A stretch of 64,000 nucleotides of DNA, from positions 186,001 to 250,000 of the forward strand of contig NZ_CP076547.1 in NCBI RefSeq assembly GCF_018889995.1, written 5' to 3'. The notes under the pieces were generated by a model. The model was not told where the DNA came from and did no database searches. It saw only the letters and a program-made list of their open reading frames with translations. The position numbers and the translations under genes are program-made. This DNA comes from Subtercola sp. PAMC28395. GTDB lineage: Bacteria; Actinomycetota; Actinomycetes; Actinomycetales; Microbacteriaceae. Below are positions 42,166-52,096 of the stretch, one piece after another. How positions within the stretch are numbered: the first letter of the stretch is position 1; every line of letters starts with the position of its first letter.

Positions 42166-43161
42166 CTAGGGGATCAGCCCTCTTCGGCGAGCAGCGAGCA
42201 CCGCCTCAAAACGCCCGGCGGCATCGAGCTTGCGCATCGCCGACGAGAGATAGCTCTTCACCGTACTCTCGGCGAGGTTGAGCTGCGCGCCAATCTGCGT
42301 ATTGCGCTTGCCCAGTGCAACATGGGCCAGAACGTCAAGTTCACGGGGAGACAACTCGGACGACGAATGCAAACCGAGTTCTGCCTTCATTGTCGGCGCC
42401 AGTGAAACGGGCACGCCACGGCCGACCGAAGGCCGGAGACCACCAGCGGGCGATTCGATCGCCCCGTGTGCAGCGGGCTGGACATCACCCGGGCGAAGGA
42501 CGTCGCTCAGAGGGAGGCTGGGCTTCGCATGGGCACCCAGGGCCCGGCCCACAGAGCCCAGGCGTCTCGCCACCTCGGGGTCTGTGACCGTGCGGCTGAT
42601 CTCGCGCAGTTCTGCATAGAGTTCCCGGAGCTCGTCGCGTTCGTGTCGATCCAGCGCAGCTGACCCGCCCAGACCGCCTTCTGTCTCGAGAACAGCAACG
42701 CGACGCTCGACCTCGTCGTGCACCGAGTACTCCCAGGCCAGACCCTTCGCCACAGCCAGAGATTGGCGCACGACGGTGTCGCCGAACTGCGTGGCGAGAC
42801 GGTGCCCCCCGTAGATCACAGCGCGAACAGAGCCGTCGACGACAACCGGAATCGCCAACAGGGAGACGATGTCCTCGGCCAGGACCTCCCTGTCGTAGCG
42901 ATGGGTGATGGTCGTCGCGTGCCGGTACTGGGTCGCCGTCACCGGCCGTCGTTCGGAGATCGCCCGGCCCCCGAGGCCCTGGCTGGGCTCGATCAGCAGC
43001 CCGTTGAGGCTCTGCCCCCGGGTGCCGACGAAGGAGGTCAGCGGGGCTCCGTCACGAGTCACGAGACCACCGAAAGCGACCGCGAATTCGGCGCGCGTCG
43101 TGAGCGCCTTGAGGGCCTTCTGGAGTTGAGCCAGGTCGTACGAGGGGACGTCGGGCCCCAT
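42166..43161 (-). CDS. GAF-LuxR transcriptional regulator (RamA-like)
   Basis: The 331-residue protein has a GAF-like domain at about 20-145 and a LuxR HTH at about 265-331 (ELSPRELDVLAHVALGKRNTQIGAQLNLAESTVKSYLSSAMRKL, read as the standard HTH blocks). AAAGGAGG lies six bases before the ATG. It is divergent from prpE-satP-acs. RamA, a LuxR-type regulator with this layout, controls acetate metabolism in Corynebacterium, so a similar role is likely here. The signal is unknown. Confidence 0.8.
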   Translation of the reverse strand: MGPDVPSYDLAQLQKALKALTTRAEFAVAFGGLVTRDGAPLTSFVGTRGQSLNGLLIEPSQGLGGRAISERRPVTATQYRHATTITHRYDREVLAEDIVSLLAIPVVVDGSVRAVIYGGHRLATQFGDTVVRQSLAVAKGLAWEYSVHDEVERRVAVLETEGGLGGSAALDRHERDELRELYAELREISRTVTDPEVARRLGSVGRALGAHAKPSLPLSDVLRPGDVQPAAHGAIESPAGGLRPSVGRGVPVSLAPTMKAELGLHSSSELSPRELDVLAHVALGKRNTQIGAQLNLAESTVKSYLSSAMRKLDAAGRFEAVLAARRRGLIP

Positions 43162-43203
43162 GGTCTACCTCCTTTGGGCGGTAGTACGGCACTGCGGTGT
43201 GCT

Positions 43204-43221
43204 CGTAGCCTGCAGCGTAGC
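43204..43221. promoter_or_regulatory. CGTAGC direct repeat in the divergent control region
   Basis: CGTAGC-n6-CGTAGC, with a related inverted GCCTACG about 12 bases further on, lies between the LuxR gene and prpE. It is a candidate binding site for the LuxR regulator. Confidence 0.35.
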
Positions 43222-43279
43222 AGTCAATTGCACGAGGTGTCAGCCTACGGAACATCGACCATTTCAAAGGAGAAATGCC

Positions 43280-43324
43280 ATGCCTTTCGCACCCCTCACA
43301 GCCCGAACCCGGGTTCTCTCGTGA
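43280..43324 (+). CDS. 14-codon leader ORF overlapping the prpE start
   Basis: AAAGGAG lies seven bases before an ATG at 43280. The frame encodes MPFAPLTARTRVLS and stops with TGA at 43322-43324. The prpE start GTG is at 43321-43323, so the two overlap as GTGA. prpE has no ribosome binding site of its own, which suggests translational coupling. The peptide has one Leu-Thr-Ala-Arg-Thr-Arg run but no codon cluster typical of amino-acid attenuators. Confidence 0.6.
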   Translation: MPFAPLTARTRVLS

Positions 43325-45255
43325 GCCAGCGCGTAGCCGAACACAAGGTACTCGGCGCCTACGAGAGCGTCGTGGCGCGTTCCACCGACGACCCCGAAGG
43401 CTTTTGGCTCGACGCGGCGCAGGCGATCGACTGGGATGTCTACCCGACTTCGGCGCTCGACGCTTCAGAGGCTCCGCTCTACCACTGGTTTCCGGATGCC
43501 CGGCTCAACACCAGCTACAACGCCCTCGATCGCCACGTGCTCGCGGGCCGGGGTGACGCCACTGCGCTGATCTACGACTCCCCCGTGGTGAACAAGTCGA
43601 AGAGCTACAGCTACAGCCAGCTGCTCGACAAGGTCGCCAGGTGCGCCGGCATGCTCGCTGACCTCGGCGTGGTGAAGGGCGACCGGGTCGTGATCTACCT
43701 GCCGATGATTCCCCAGGCGATCGTGGCAATGCTTGCCTGCGCCCGGTTGGGCGCCGTGCACTCGGTCGTATTCGGTGGATTCGCCGCGAAGGAACTCGCC
43801 GCACGACTGGACGATGCCGGTGCGAAAGTGATCATCACAGCATCCGGTGGCATCGAACCGAGCCGGGTCGTCGAGTACCTGCCGACCATCGTCGAAGCCC
43901 TGGCGCTGAGTGCCCACACGGTGGAGACGGTGATCGTCAAAGACCGGCCGGAAGTGCCCGGCGCAGCCGCCGACTACCACGGCGACGACGACACCCGCTG
44001 GATCGACTGGCACAGCACGATGGTCGATGCCGCCCCCCATGCGCCCGTTTCAGTGGCCGCCACTGATCCGCTCTACATTCTCTACACCTCAGGCACCACG
44101 GGCTCGCCGAAGGGCGTCGTTCGTGACAACGGCGGCCATGCGGTCGCAATGGCCTGGTCGATGACGAACATCTACGACGTGCACCCGGGTGACGTCATGT
44201 GGACCGCGAGTGACGTCGGTTGGGTGGTCGGCCACTCCTACATCGTCTACGGCCCGCTGTTGGCGGGAGCGACGACCGTGCTCTACGAGGGAAAACCCGT
44301 CGGCACCCCCGACGCAGGGGCGTTCTGGCGCGTGGTGTCGGACTACAAGGTCAAGACGCTCTTCACCTCTCCCACAGCCCTCCGCTCGATACGCAAGGCC
44401 GACCCACACGCGAGCCTGGCAAAGAACTACGACCTGTCGTGCCTCGACGCCCTGTTTCTGGCTGGCGAGCGCCTTGACCCCGACACCTGGACCTGGGCGA
44501 CAGCACTGCTCGAAAAACCCGTCATCGACCACTGGTGGCAGACCGAGACCGGCTGGGCCATCTGCGCGAGCCCGCACGGCATCGAACACCTGCCACTGCG
44601 CGCCGGTTCGCCGTCGTTCCCCTCGCCCGGCTACAACGTCGAGATCGTCGACGACGCAGGGCTCAAGGTCGGCGTGCTCGACGAGGGTCACATCGTGATC
44701 AAGCTCCCCCTGCCACCCGGCACCCTGGCCACCCTGTGGAAGGGCGACCAACGCTACATCGACGGCTACCTCAGTGCCTTCCCCGGCTACTACCTCACCG
44801 GCGACTCCGGCTACTTCGACCGCGAAGGCTACCTCTACGTCATGGGGCGCACCGACGACATCATCAACGTGGCCGGGCACCGCCTGTCGACGGGGTCGAT
44901 GGAGCAGGTGCTGTCACAGCATCCATTCGTCGCCGAGTGCGCGGTGATCGGCCTGCACGACCCGATCAAGGGCCAGAAGCCTGCCGGTTACGTCGTACTG
45001 AAGAGCGGCGTGACGGATGCTGACGCCGAGGTGTTGGCAAGGGAGCTCATCGCCATGGTGCGCGGGCAGATCGGCGCCGTTGCGGCATTCAAGGACGTGA
45101 CCGTGGTCTCGGCGCTGCCGAAGACCCGGTCGGGCAAGATTCTGCGCAAAACCATGCGGCAGATCATCAACGGCGAGGACTACGTGGTTCCGCCGACGAT
45201 CGACAACGTCGAGGCGATCAGCGTGATCGTCGCGACGATCAGCACCGCCGATTGA
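43321..45255 (+). CDS. prpE: Propionyl-CoA synthetase-type acyl-CoA synthetase
   Basis: AMP-forming ligase of 644 residues. The ATP-binding YTSGTTGSPKG, the WWQTE(T)GW motif, the YLTGDSGYFDREGYLYVMGRTDDIINVAGHR region (as conserved blocks) and the acetylatable K606 in PKTRSGK are present. The early segment FPDARLNTSYNALDRHV fits PrpE rather than Acs. The frame is open far upstream, but GTG 43321 gives the family N-terminus. First gene of the acetate/propionate module. Confidence 0.88.
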   Translation: MSQRVAEHKVLGAYESVVARSTDDPEGFWLDAAQAIDWDVYPTSALDASEAPLYHWFPDARLNTSYNALDRHVLAGRGDATALIYDSPVVNKSKSYSYSQLLDKVARCAGMLADLGVVKGDRVVIYLPMIPQAIVAMLACARLGAVHSVVFGGFAAKELAARLDDAGAKVIITASGGIEPSRVVEYLPTIVEALALSAHTVETVIVKDRPEVPGAAADYHGDDDTRWIDWHSTMVDAAPHAPVSVAATDPLYILYTSGTTGSPKGVVRDNGGHAVAMAWSMTNIYDVHPGDVMWTASDVGWVVGHSYIVYGPLLAGATTVLYEGKPVGTPDAGAFWRVVSDYKVKTLFTSPTALRSIRKADPHASLAKNYDLSCLDALFLAGERLDPDTWTWATALLEKPVIDHWWQTETGWAICASPHGIEHLPLRAGSPSFPSPGYNVEIVDDAGLKVGVLDEGHIVIKLPLPPGTLATLWKGDQRYIDGYLSAFPGYYLTGDSGYFDREGYLYVMGRTDDIINVAGHRLSTGSMEQVLSQHPFVAECAVIGLHDPIKGQKPAGYVVLKSGVTDADAEVLARELIAMVRGQIGAVAAFKDVTVVSALPKTRSGKILRKTMRQIINGEDYVVPPTIDNVEAISVIVATISTAD

Positions 45256-45401
45256 GTCACAGCTTCATAGGCGCGCCCTCGAAACCACGTCACCGGCAGC
45301 ACCGGTTCCGAGACGCCACTGCGGAGCAACTCGACCAGCGGGTACCACCAGCACGACCATTCATCACTGAACCATTCATCGCAACACAAAGGAGTGTCAC
45401 C

Positions 45402-46049
45402 ATGAGTATCGCAACAGAGAAACCCCCGATCGCCCGAGCAGGAGAAGCCGAAGCAGGCATGCTGCCTGTGCTCCGCCCCAGTGCGATGGGCCGGCCCGAC
45501 ATCGCCGACCCCGGCGCCCTCGGGCTCGGGGCCTTCGCGCTCACCACCTTCATGCTGAGTCTGGCGAACTCGGGAATCATCCCGACTGCAGGTGCAGCCG
45601 TTCTCGGCATCGCGCTCTTCTACGGCGGAATCGCCCAGGTTGCCGCCGGGCTCTGGGAATTCACGAAGGGCAACACCTTCGGTGCCACGGCGTTCACCTC
45701 GTACGGTGCATTCTGGCTGGCCTTCTGGTGGCTCGACACGAACCCTGAAGTGGCCAAAACGGCCGGCGCCGCGGGCGTCGGTGCCTTCCTCCTGGCCTGG
45801 ACCATCTTCACCGTCTTCATGACCGTCGCGGCGGTCAAGACCAGCGGCCTGCTGCTATCGGTGTTCGTCGTTCTGAGCCTGACGTTCATCGCCCTCACCA
45901 TCGGCAAGTTCACCGGCCTGACGGGTATCACCCAGCTCGGCGGCTGGCTGGGCCTGCTCACGGCGGCCCTGGCCTGGTACGGGGCGTTCGCTGTCGTCAT
46001 CAACTCGACGTGGAAGCGCGTGGTGCTTCCCGTCTGGCCCAGCAAGTAG
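45402..46049 (+). CDS. satP: Acetate/succinate transporter of the GPR1/FUN34/SatP family
   Basis: A 215-residue membrane protein with six hydrophobic segments and the family signature near the first helix (PGALGLGAFALTTFMLSLAN, close to NPAPLGL). The ATG at 45402 has AAAGGAG seven bases upstream; the earlier open frame is unsupported. Position between two acyl-CoA synthetases supports acetate uptake. Confidence 0.9.
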   Translation: MSIATEKPPIARAGEAEAGMLPVLRPSAMGRPDIADPGALGLGAFALTTFMLSLANSGIIPTAGAAVLGIALFYGGIAQVAAGLWEFTKGNTFGATAFTSYGAFWLAFWWLDTNPEVAKTAGAAGVGAFLLAWTIFTVFMTVAAVKTSGLLLSVFVVLSLTFIALTIGKFTGLTGITQLGGWLGLLTAALAWYGAFAVVINSTWKRVVLPVWPSK

Positions 46050-46061
46050 GGCGCGGGCATC

Positions 46062-48044
<1,983 letters not shown>

Positions 48045-48053
48045 GAGGCAGCT

Positions 48054-48701
48054 ATGACCGACACAAATCCGGATTCGATGGGCTCAACCGGGATACGATC
48101 ATCCCCCGCCCGACGCATTCTGCTGATGGGCCCGCCCGGCGTGGGCAAAGGCACCCAGTCGAAGCGTCTCGCCGAGAGCATCAGCGTGCCGGCCATTTCC
48201 ACGGGCGACCTGTTTCGCGAACAGGTCGCCCTGGGCACCCCGCTCGGGATGGAGGTCGACGCCCTCATCCACGGAGGGAAGTACGTGCCCGACGAGATCG
48301 TGAACGCCGTCGTGGCCGAGCGCCTCGCTCGACCTGACGCCGCGGAAGGGTTCATACTCGACGGCTACCCCCGAACACTCGAACAAGTGGGCCAGCTCGA
48401 GAACACCCTCGCCCAGCTGGGTACGGTACTGGATGCCGCACTGCTGCTGAGCGTCGGCGAAGCACAGATCCGCGAGCGCCTGGCAGAGCGCGCGCGCGTC
48501 GAAGGCCGGCTCGATGACACTCCGGAGGTGATCCGGGTCAGGCTGAACACGTACGAGTTGCAGACGGCCCCGTTGGCGAAGGCCTTCGAAGAGCGCGGAA
48601 TACTGCACAGGGTCTTCGGTGAGGGAACACCTGACGAGGTGGCGGGTCGCATCAGTCGGAGCCTGGGCGTGACAGAGCGTGCCTCGTGGCGGGTGGCCTA
48701 G
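48054..48701 (+). CDS. Second adenylate kinase
   Basis: A 215-residue paralogue of Adk with GPPGVGKGTQSKRL, ISTGDLFREQV and LDGYPRT. It has about 20 extra N-terminal residues. It begins nine bases after acs in the same direction. A natural role is turning AMP from the two synthetases into ADP. Divergence from the spc-linked adk suggests an old duplication or transfer. Confidence 0.92.
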   Translation: MTDTNPDSMGSTGIRSSPARRILLMGPPGVGKGTQSKRLAESISVPAISTGDLFREQVALGTPLGMEVDALIHGGKYVPDEIVNAVVAERLARPDAAEGFILDGYPRTLEQVGQLENTLAQLGTVLDAALLLSVGEAQIRERLAERARVEGRLDDTPEVIRVRLNTYELQTAPLAKAFEERGILHRVFGEGTPDEVAGRISRSLGVTERASWRVA

Positions 48702-48958
48702 AGCTCTTTTTCGGTGCTGGTCAACGACGGGACACAACTCGTCAGCAGCCACTGGGCAAAGAGGGGGCTGTCGGCGAGATCCGGGCGGAGTTCCTCGGCG
48801 ATCATGACGGGTACCGGGTCGAGGCAGTGATCACTCACGACTTCGACATGGAGACCATCGTCGTGACCGGACCCCGAGACCTCGACGCAGCTTCCGCTCA
48901 GGTCAGTCGCTGGCCGTTCACCTTCGCGCTCTCGCAACTTGACGACATGGCGTGTCAT
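48698..48958 (-). CDS. Possible small protein, strand uncertain
   Basis: This 308-base gap between adk copy 2 and the reductase gene is open on both strands. The minus-strand frame (86 residues, MTRHVVKLREREGERPATD onward) starts inside the palindrome. A plus-strand frame (48686-48967) covers the same bases. Base composition at codon positions favours the plus frame only slightly. Neither has a recognised domain or a good ribosome binding site. Confidence 0.25.
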   Translation of the reverse strand: MTRHVVKLREREGERPATDLSGSCVEVSGSGHDDGLHVEVVSDHCLDPVPVMIAEELRPDLADSPLFAQWLLTSCVPSLTSTEKEL

Positions 48959-48968
48959 CAGTCATAGT
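48939..48968 (+). promoter_or_regulatory. Promoter of the reductase operon
   Basis: TTGACG (48939-48944), an 18-base spacer and CATAGT (48963-48968). The palindromic operator covers the spacer and -10 box. Confidence 0.5.
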
Positions 48969-48984
48969 GATGACACGCCATGTC
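48944..48984. promoter_or_regulatory. 17-bp perfect palindromic operator
   Basis: Arms GACATGGCGTGTCATCA (48944-48960) and its exact complement (48968-48984) with a seven-base centre. Each arm also contains its own inverted repeat of type ATGACA-n5-TGTCAT (clearest at 48970-48986), so two operators may lie 28 bases apart. The downstream TetR gene is a candidate binder. Confidence 0.65.
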
Positions 48985-49009
48985 ATAAGTCAGGGCGTGA
49001 GAGGAAACC

Positions 49010-49930
49010 ATGCCCAGGAACGAGCTGCCCGTTGTCGTCATCGGAGCCACAGGTTTCGTCGGTGGACGAGTCGTCGCGGCCCTGCGTGAAAGACGTCATC
49101 TCGTGCGATGCCTGGTGCGAGATGCCGACAAGGGCCAGACGCTCGCCGGGGACGGCGTCGAGGTTCTGCACGGCGACATGCTTGACTTTCGAGCAGTAGA
49201 AGACGCTCTCACGGGGTCAAGCACGGTGGTCGTCTGCGTGCACACTCTTTCGCGCCAGATCGCCGCGCAGAGCGATCAGGGCTTCATGGACATCGAAGCA
49301 GCAGGTATGTCGAATGTGATTGCCGCCTGCCGCGTCACCGGCGTGAAGCGCGTCGTCTACGTGACATCGATCGGGGTGGCCGAACACGCCACCAGCAGCT
49401 GGCTTCGAGGGAGGTGGCAGACTGAACAGGCGCTCCTCTCAAGCGGCCTCGACGCCACCATTGTGCGCCCCGGCATAATCGTGGGGCAGGGCGGTGACGG
49501 TTTCGGCATCGTGACGCGGGCAGCCACGAAGGCGTACGCCATCGCCGTTGCCGGCCCGAGACAGAAGTTCCGCACTGTTGCTGTCGACGACCTGGCCAAC
49601 GACATCGTCGACCTCATCGATCTTCCCCAGGCTTTCGGCAGCGCGCTGGACGTCGGATCGGACGACGTGCTGACGATGAGAGAGATGGCGACGATCACCG
49701 CCGACACGCTGGGCCGAAGGCGAGGCATGATCGTCTTCATTCCTGGCCGTGTCATCCGGTTCCTCGCTCCGGCCATCGAGCGCATCGCACGGGTGCCAGC
49801 AGGGGCGATTTCGGGGTTTGTCGGCGAGGGCGCACGGGGAGACATGGTGGGTGACCCGACTGAGCTGAGGGAGATTCTCGGCCGATCGGACAGGCCGTTT
49901 CGCGACGCGATCGTCGGGATGGAAGCCTGA
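49010..49930 (+). CDS. NAD(P)-binding reductase of the NmrA/atypical SDR type
   Basis: A 306-residue Rossmann protein with VVIGATGFVGGRVVAALRERRHLVRCLVRD at the N-terminus (glycine loop GATGFVG), VYVTSIGV and a lysine/tyrosine-poor active site, as in NmrA-like proteins. A GAGAGGAAA ribosome binding site precedes the ATG. It is coupled to the next gene by TGATG. Confidence 0.82.
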   Translation: MPRNELPVVVIGATGFVGGRVVAALRERRHLVRCLVRDADKGQTLAGDGVEVLHGDMLDFRAVEDALTGSSTVVVCVHTLSRQIAAQSDQGFMDIEAAGMSNVIAACRVTGVKRVVYVTSIGVAEHATSSWLRGRWQTEQALLSSGLDATIVRPGIIVGQGGDGFGIVTRAATKAYAIAVAGPRQKFRTVAVDDLANDIVDLIDLPQAFGSALDVGSDDVLTMREMATITADTLGRRRGMIVFIPGRVIRFLAPAIERIARVPAGAISGFVGEGARGDMVGDPTELREILGRSDRPFRDAIVGMEA

Positions 49931-51039
49931 TGACGAACTCGCAGAACACCGAGCCGACCTCCGCCTCGAATGCGTCAACGAACCCCGGCGAGGCACACCA
50001 GGCTCTCTGGCTCAGTTCAGCGGGAGCATCCATGCAGCTGAAGGATGCCCCCATCCACACGCCGCGCGCGGACGAGATTGTCGTGCGAACCAGGGCTATT
50101 GCCGTCAACCCGATCGACGCCATGGGCGGCATCGCCCGGCGCGTCGTGCTCCCCTGGCTGACGTACCCCGCCGTCATCGGTTCGGATGTCGCGGGCGAGG
50201 TCGTGGCCGTCGGCTCGTCTGTCGCCGGTCTGAGCGTCGGTGACCGCGTTGTCGGGTACGCGGTCGGAATCGAGCGCAGTCGGAACAGTGCTGCGGAGGG
50301 GGCCTTCCAGACCCACGTGGTTCTGCTCGCGAGGCTTGTCTCGCGCCTTCCGGAGACGATGTCATTCGCCGACGCCTGCGTGTTGCCGATGGGGCTCACG
50401 ACCGCTGCCGCCGGCCTCTTCGAACACGACCAGCTCGCCCTCGAGCTGCCTGCCGCCGGCGCGAGCCCGCGCAACCAGACCATTCTCGTCTTCGGCGGGG
50501 CGACGAGCGTCGGCATGAACGCGATCCAGCTTGCGCGAGGCGCGGGGTACACCGTGCTGGCCACCGCCTCCCGGAGCAACTTCGAACTGCTCGAGGAACT
50601 CGGCGCCTCGAAGGTGGTGGACTACCATGACCCCGATGCCGTGGAGCAGATCATCCACCACCTCTCGGGGCGACACCTCGCGGGAACCCTGGCCGTGGCC
50701 AGCGGCTCCCTGCGCCAGGCGATCGCCGTGAACGCTGCACCGACGGTGGTCGGCACACGGCGTGTTGCTTCTGCGCACCCCACGCCGGTGACGCGGATAC
50801 GGGCCGTTCTGGCACGGCGCCACAAGATCCAGGTCACCGCGATCTGGGGCGGCAACCCGAAAGACACGCCCGTCGGGCCTGCGGTGTGGAACGATTTTCT
50901 GCCCGGGGCGCTTGCGAGCGGGAGCTACTCGGCTGCTCCCATCGCAGTCGTCGTCGGTAACGGACTGGAAGCACTACCGGAGGCTCTGGCCCGACTTCGG
51001 CAGGGAGCGCGAGCCCAGAAGTTCGTCGTCACTCTGTAG
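49930..51039 (+). CDS. Zinc-free medium-chain dehydrogenase/quinone oxidoreductase-like
   Basis: A 369-residue MDR-superfamily protein: PRADEIVVRTRAIAVNPIDAM at the N-terminus and the NAD(P)-binding ILVFGGATSVGMNAIQLARGAGYTVLATAS. The cysteine-rich structural zinc loop is missing, which fits quinone-reductase-like members. Forms an operon with the reductase before it under the palindromic operator. Confidence 0.82.
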   Translation: MTNSQNTEPTSASNASTNPGEAHQALWLSSAGASMQLKDAPIHTPRADEIVVRTRAIAVNPIDAMGGIARRVVLPWLTYPAVIGSDVAGEVVAVGSSVAGLSVGDRVVGYAVGIERSRNSAAEGAFQTHVVLLARLVSRLPETMSFADACVLPMGLTTAAAGLFEHDQLALELPAAGASPRNQTILVFGGATSVGMNAIQLARGAGYTVLATASRSNFELLEELGASKVVDYHDPDAVEQIIHHLSGRHLAGTLAVASGSLRQAIAVNAAPTVVGTRRVASAHPTPVTRIRAVLARRHKIQVTAIWGGNPKDTPVGPAVWNDFLPGALASGSYSAAPIAVVVGNGLEALPEALARLRQGARAQKFVVTL

Positions 51040-51077
51040 CGGTCGTCGCACTGTAGCTCGTCGTCACACTGCAGGTC
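51025..51077. repeat. 17-18-nt imperfect tandem repeats over a stop codon
   Basis: Three copies beginning GTCGTC and containing CTGTAG, CTGTAG and CTGCAG. The first holds the TAG stop of the dehydrogenase gene. Confidence 0.75.
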
Positions 51078-51137
51078 GAGCCAGACTGGATCGCGTCACT
51101 GGCCGTGGAGCCGGGGCCGTCACGAAAGGTCACTGAG

Positions 51138-51143
51138 TAGGAT
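51138..51143 (+). promoter_or_regulatory. -10 box for a leaderless start
   Basis: TAGGAT ends six bases before the ATG of the TetR gene. No clear -35. Confidence 0.5.
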
Positions 51144-51149
51144 TTGGGC

Positions 51150-51746
51150 ATGGGACGATGGATGCCCGAAGCGGGCGAACGGCTGGAACGCGCGGCATTC
51201 GAACTCTTCGCTGAGAATGGATTCGCTGAGACGACGGTTCCTCAGATCACGGCGCGAGCGGGCCTCACCACCCGCACGTTCTTCCGGTATTTCACCGACA
51301 AGCGTGAAGTGCTCTTCAGTTTCGACGAGCAGCTGCCCCACATCATTGCGGAGGTCATGGCCGAAGCACCGCCGGAAATGACCCCACTCGCCGTGATCGG
51401 CCACAGTCTCGACGTCATCGCCACGAATCAACTCGCGGGCCAGCAGCACTACCTTCGGGCCCATCGAGCAATCGTGGAGTCGGACGACGGTCTTCGTGAG
51501 CGGGCGCTTCGCAAGCAGGCGATCATGATCAAGGCGGTCGAGACCGGTTTTCACGATCGGGGTCTCGATGAGCTCACGGCGCGGCTCAGCGCCCATCTCG
51601 CAGTGACGGTCTTCAGCGTCGCGGTCGAGCGCTGGCTAGATCTGAACGATGACCTGCCCTTGACTGAGATATTGCACGACACCCTTGGGAGGCTGGCCAC
51701 TCTCGCCACCGAGCCGACCACAGTGCGGGAAGTCCGATTTCTGTAA
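51150..51746 (+). CDS. TetR-family transcriptional regulator
   Basis: A 198-residue protein with the N-terminal HTH (ERAAFELFAENGFAETTVPQITARAGLTTRTFFRYFTDKREVLF, in the standard blocks). An in-frame TTG lies six bases upstream, but the ATG six bases after TAGGAT is favoured. It may repress the reductase pair and itself. Its stop codon lies inside the first HipBA operator repeat. Confidence 0.87.
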   Translation: MGRWMPEAGERLERAAFELFAENGFAETTVPQITARAGLTTRTFFRYFTDKREVLFSFDEQLPHIIAEVMAEAPPEMTPLAVIGHSLDVIATNQLAGQQHYLRAHRAIVESDDGLRERALRKQAIMIKAVETGFHDRGLDELTARLSAHLAVTVFSVAVERWLDLNDDLPLTEILHDTLGRLATLATEPTTVREVRFL

Positions 51747-51834
51747 AATATTCTTTACACTCTCGACTTGGCAATCGTTGTAAGATATTTTTTACATTGT
51801 CCTACATTAGGCACTTTGTATAGAATACTTGACA
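51742..51834. promoter_or_regulatory. Three operator-like repeats of the HipBA promoter
   Basis: 18-base sites TGTAAAATATTCTTTACA (51742-51759), TGTAAGATATTTTTTACA (51779-51796) and a degenerate third (51817-51834) are spaced 37 and 38 bases apart. The TTGTCC/TAGAAT promoter (51797-51802 and 51821-51826, 18-base spacer) lies between and over the second and third. The AT-rich block contrasts with the surrounding DNA. Confidence 0.72.
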
Positions 51835-51844
51835 CGGAGGCCCT

Positions 51845-52096
51845 GTGGACTGGATGAATGTCTTCTCGAGCGAAGACATCGGCGCGTACATCGCTCACCT
51901 GCGCATAGGTGAAGGTCTCACACAGGCAGACTTCGCAGAACGGATTGGTGTGTCGAGACCGACCATCTCCAGTCTTGAGAACGGTGGGGCCGTGTCGGCC
52001 CGGCTCATGGTGAAAGCGATCAATTCACTGGGATCGCGCCTGGTCATCGTCCCCAAGTCGGCGGCAGTCACCGTTCGCGAGCTCCCTCATGAGTGA
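51845..52096 (+). CDS. hipB: HipB-type antitoxin
   Basis: An 83-residue XRE-type HTH protein (GEGLTQADFAERIGVSRPTISSLENGG). It probably binds the upstream repeats and neutralises HipA. The GTG at 51845 follows GGAGG by only four bases; an ATG at 51854 is the alternative. It overlaps hipA by eight bases. Confidence 0.88.
   Translation: MDWMNVFSSEDIGAYIAHLRIGEGLTQADFAERIGVSRPTISSLENGGAVSARLMVKAINSLGSRLVIVPKSAAVTVRELPHE

Noticed and set aside
42718..43320. N-terminal extension of PrpE to 845 residues
   Set aside because: It overlaps the divergent LuxR gene and its composition is not coding on this strand.
51742..51834. AT-rich origin-like region
   Set aside because: The repeats are 18-base inverted repeats placed around a promoter and no DnaA boxes are present; a HipB operator is simpler.
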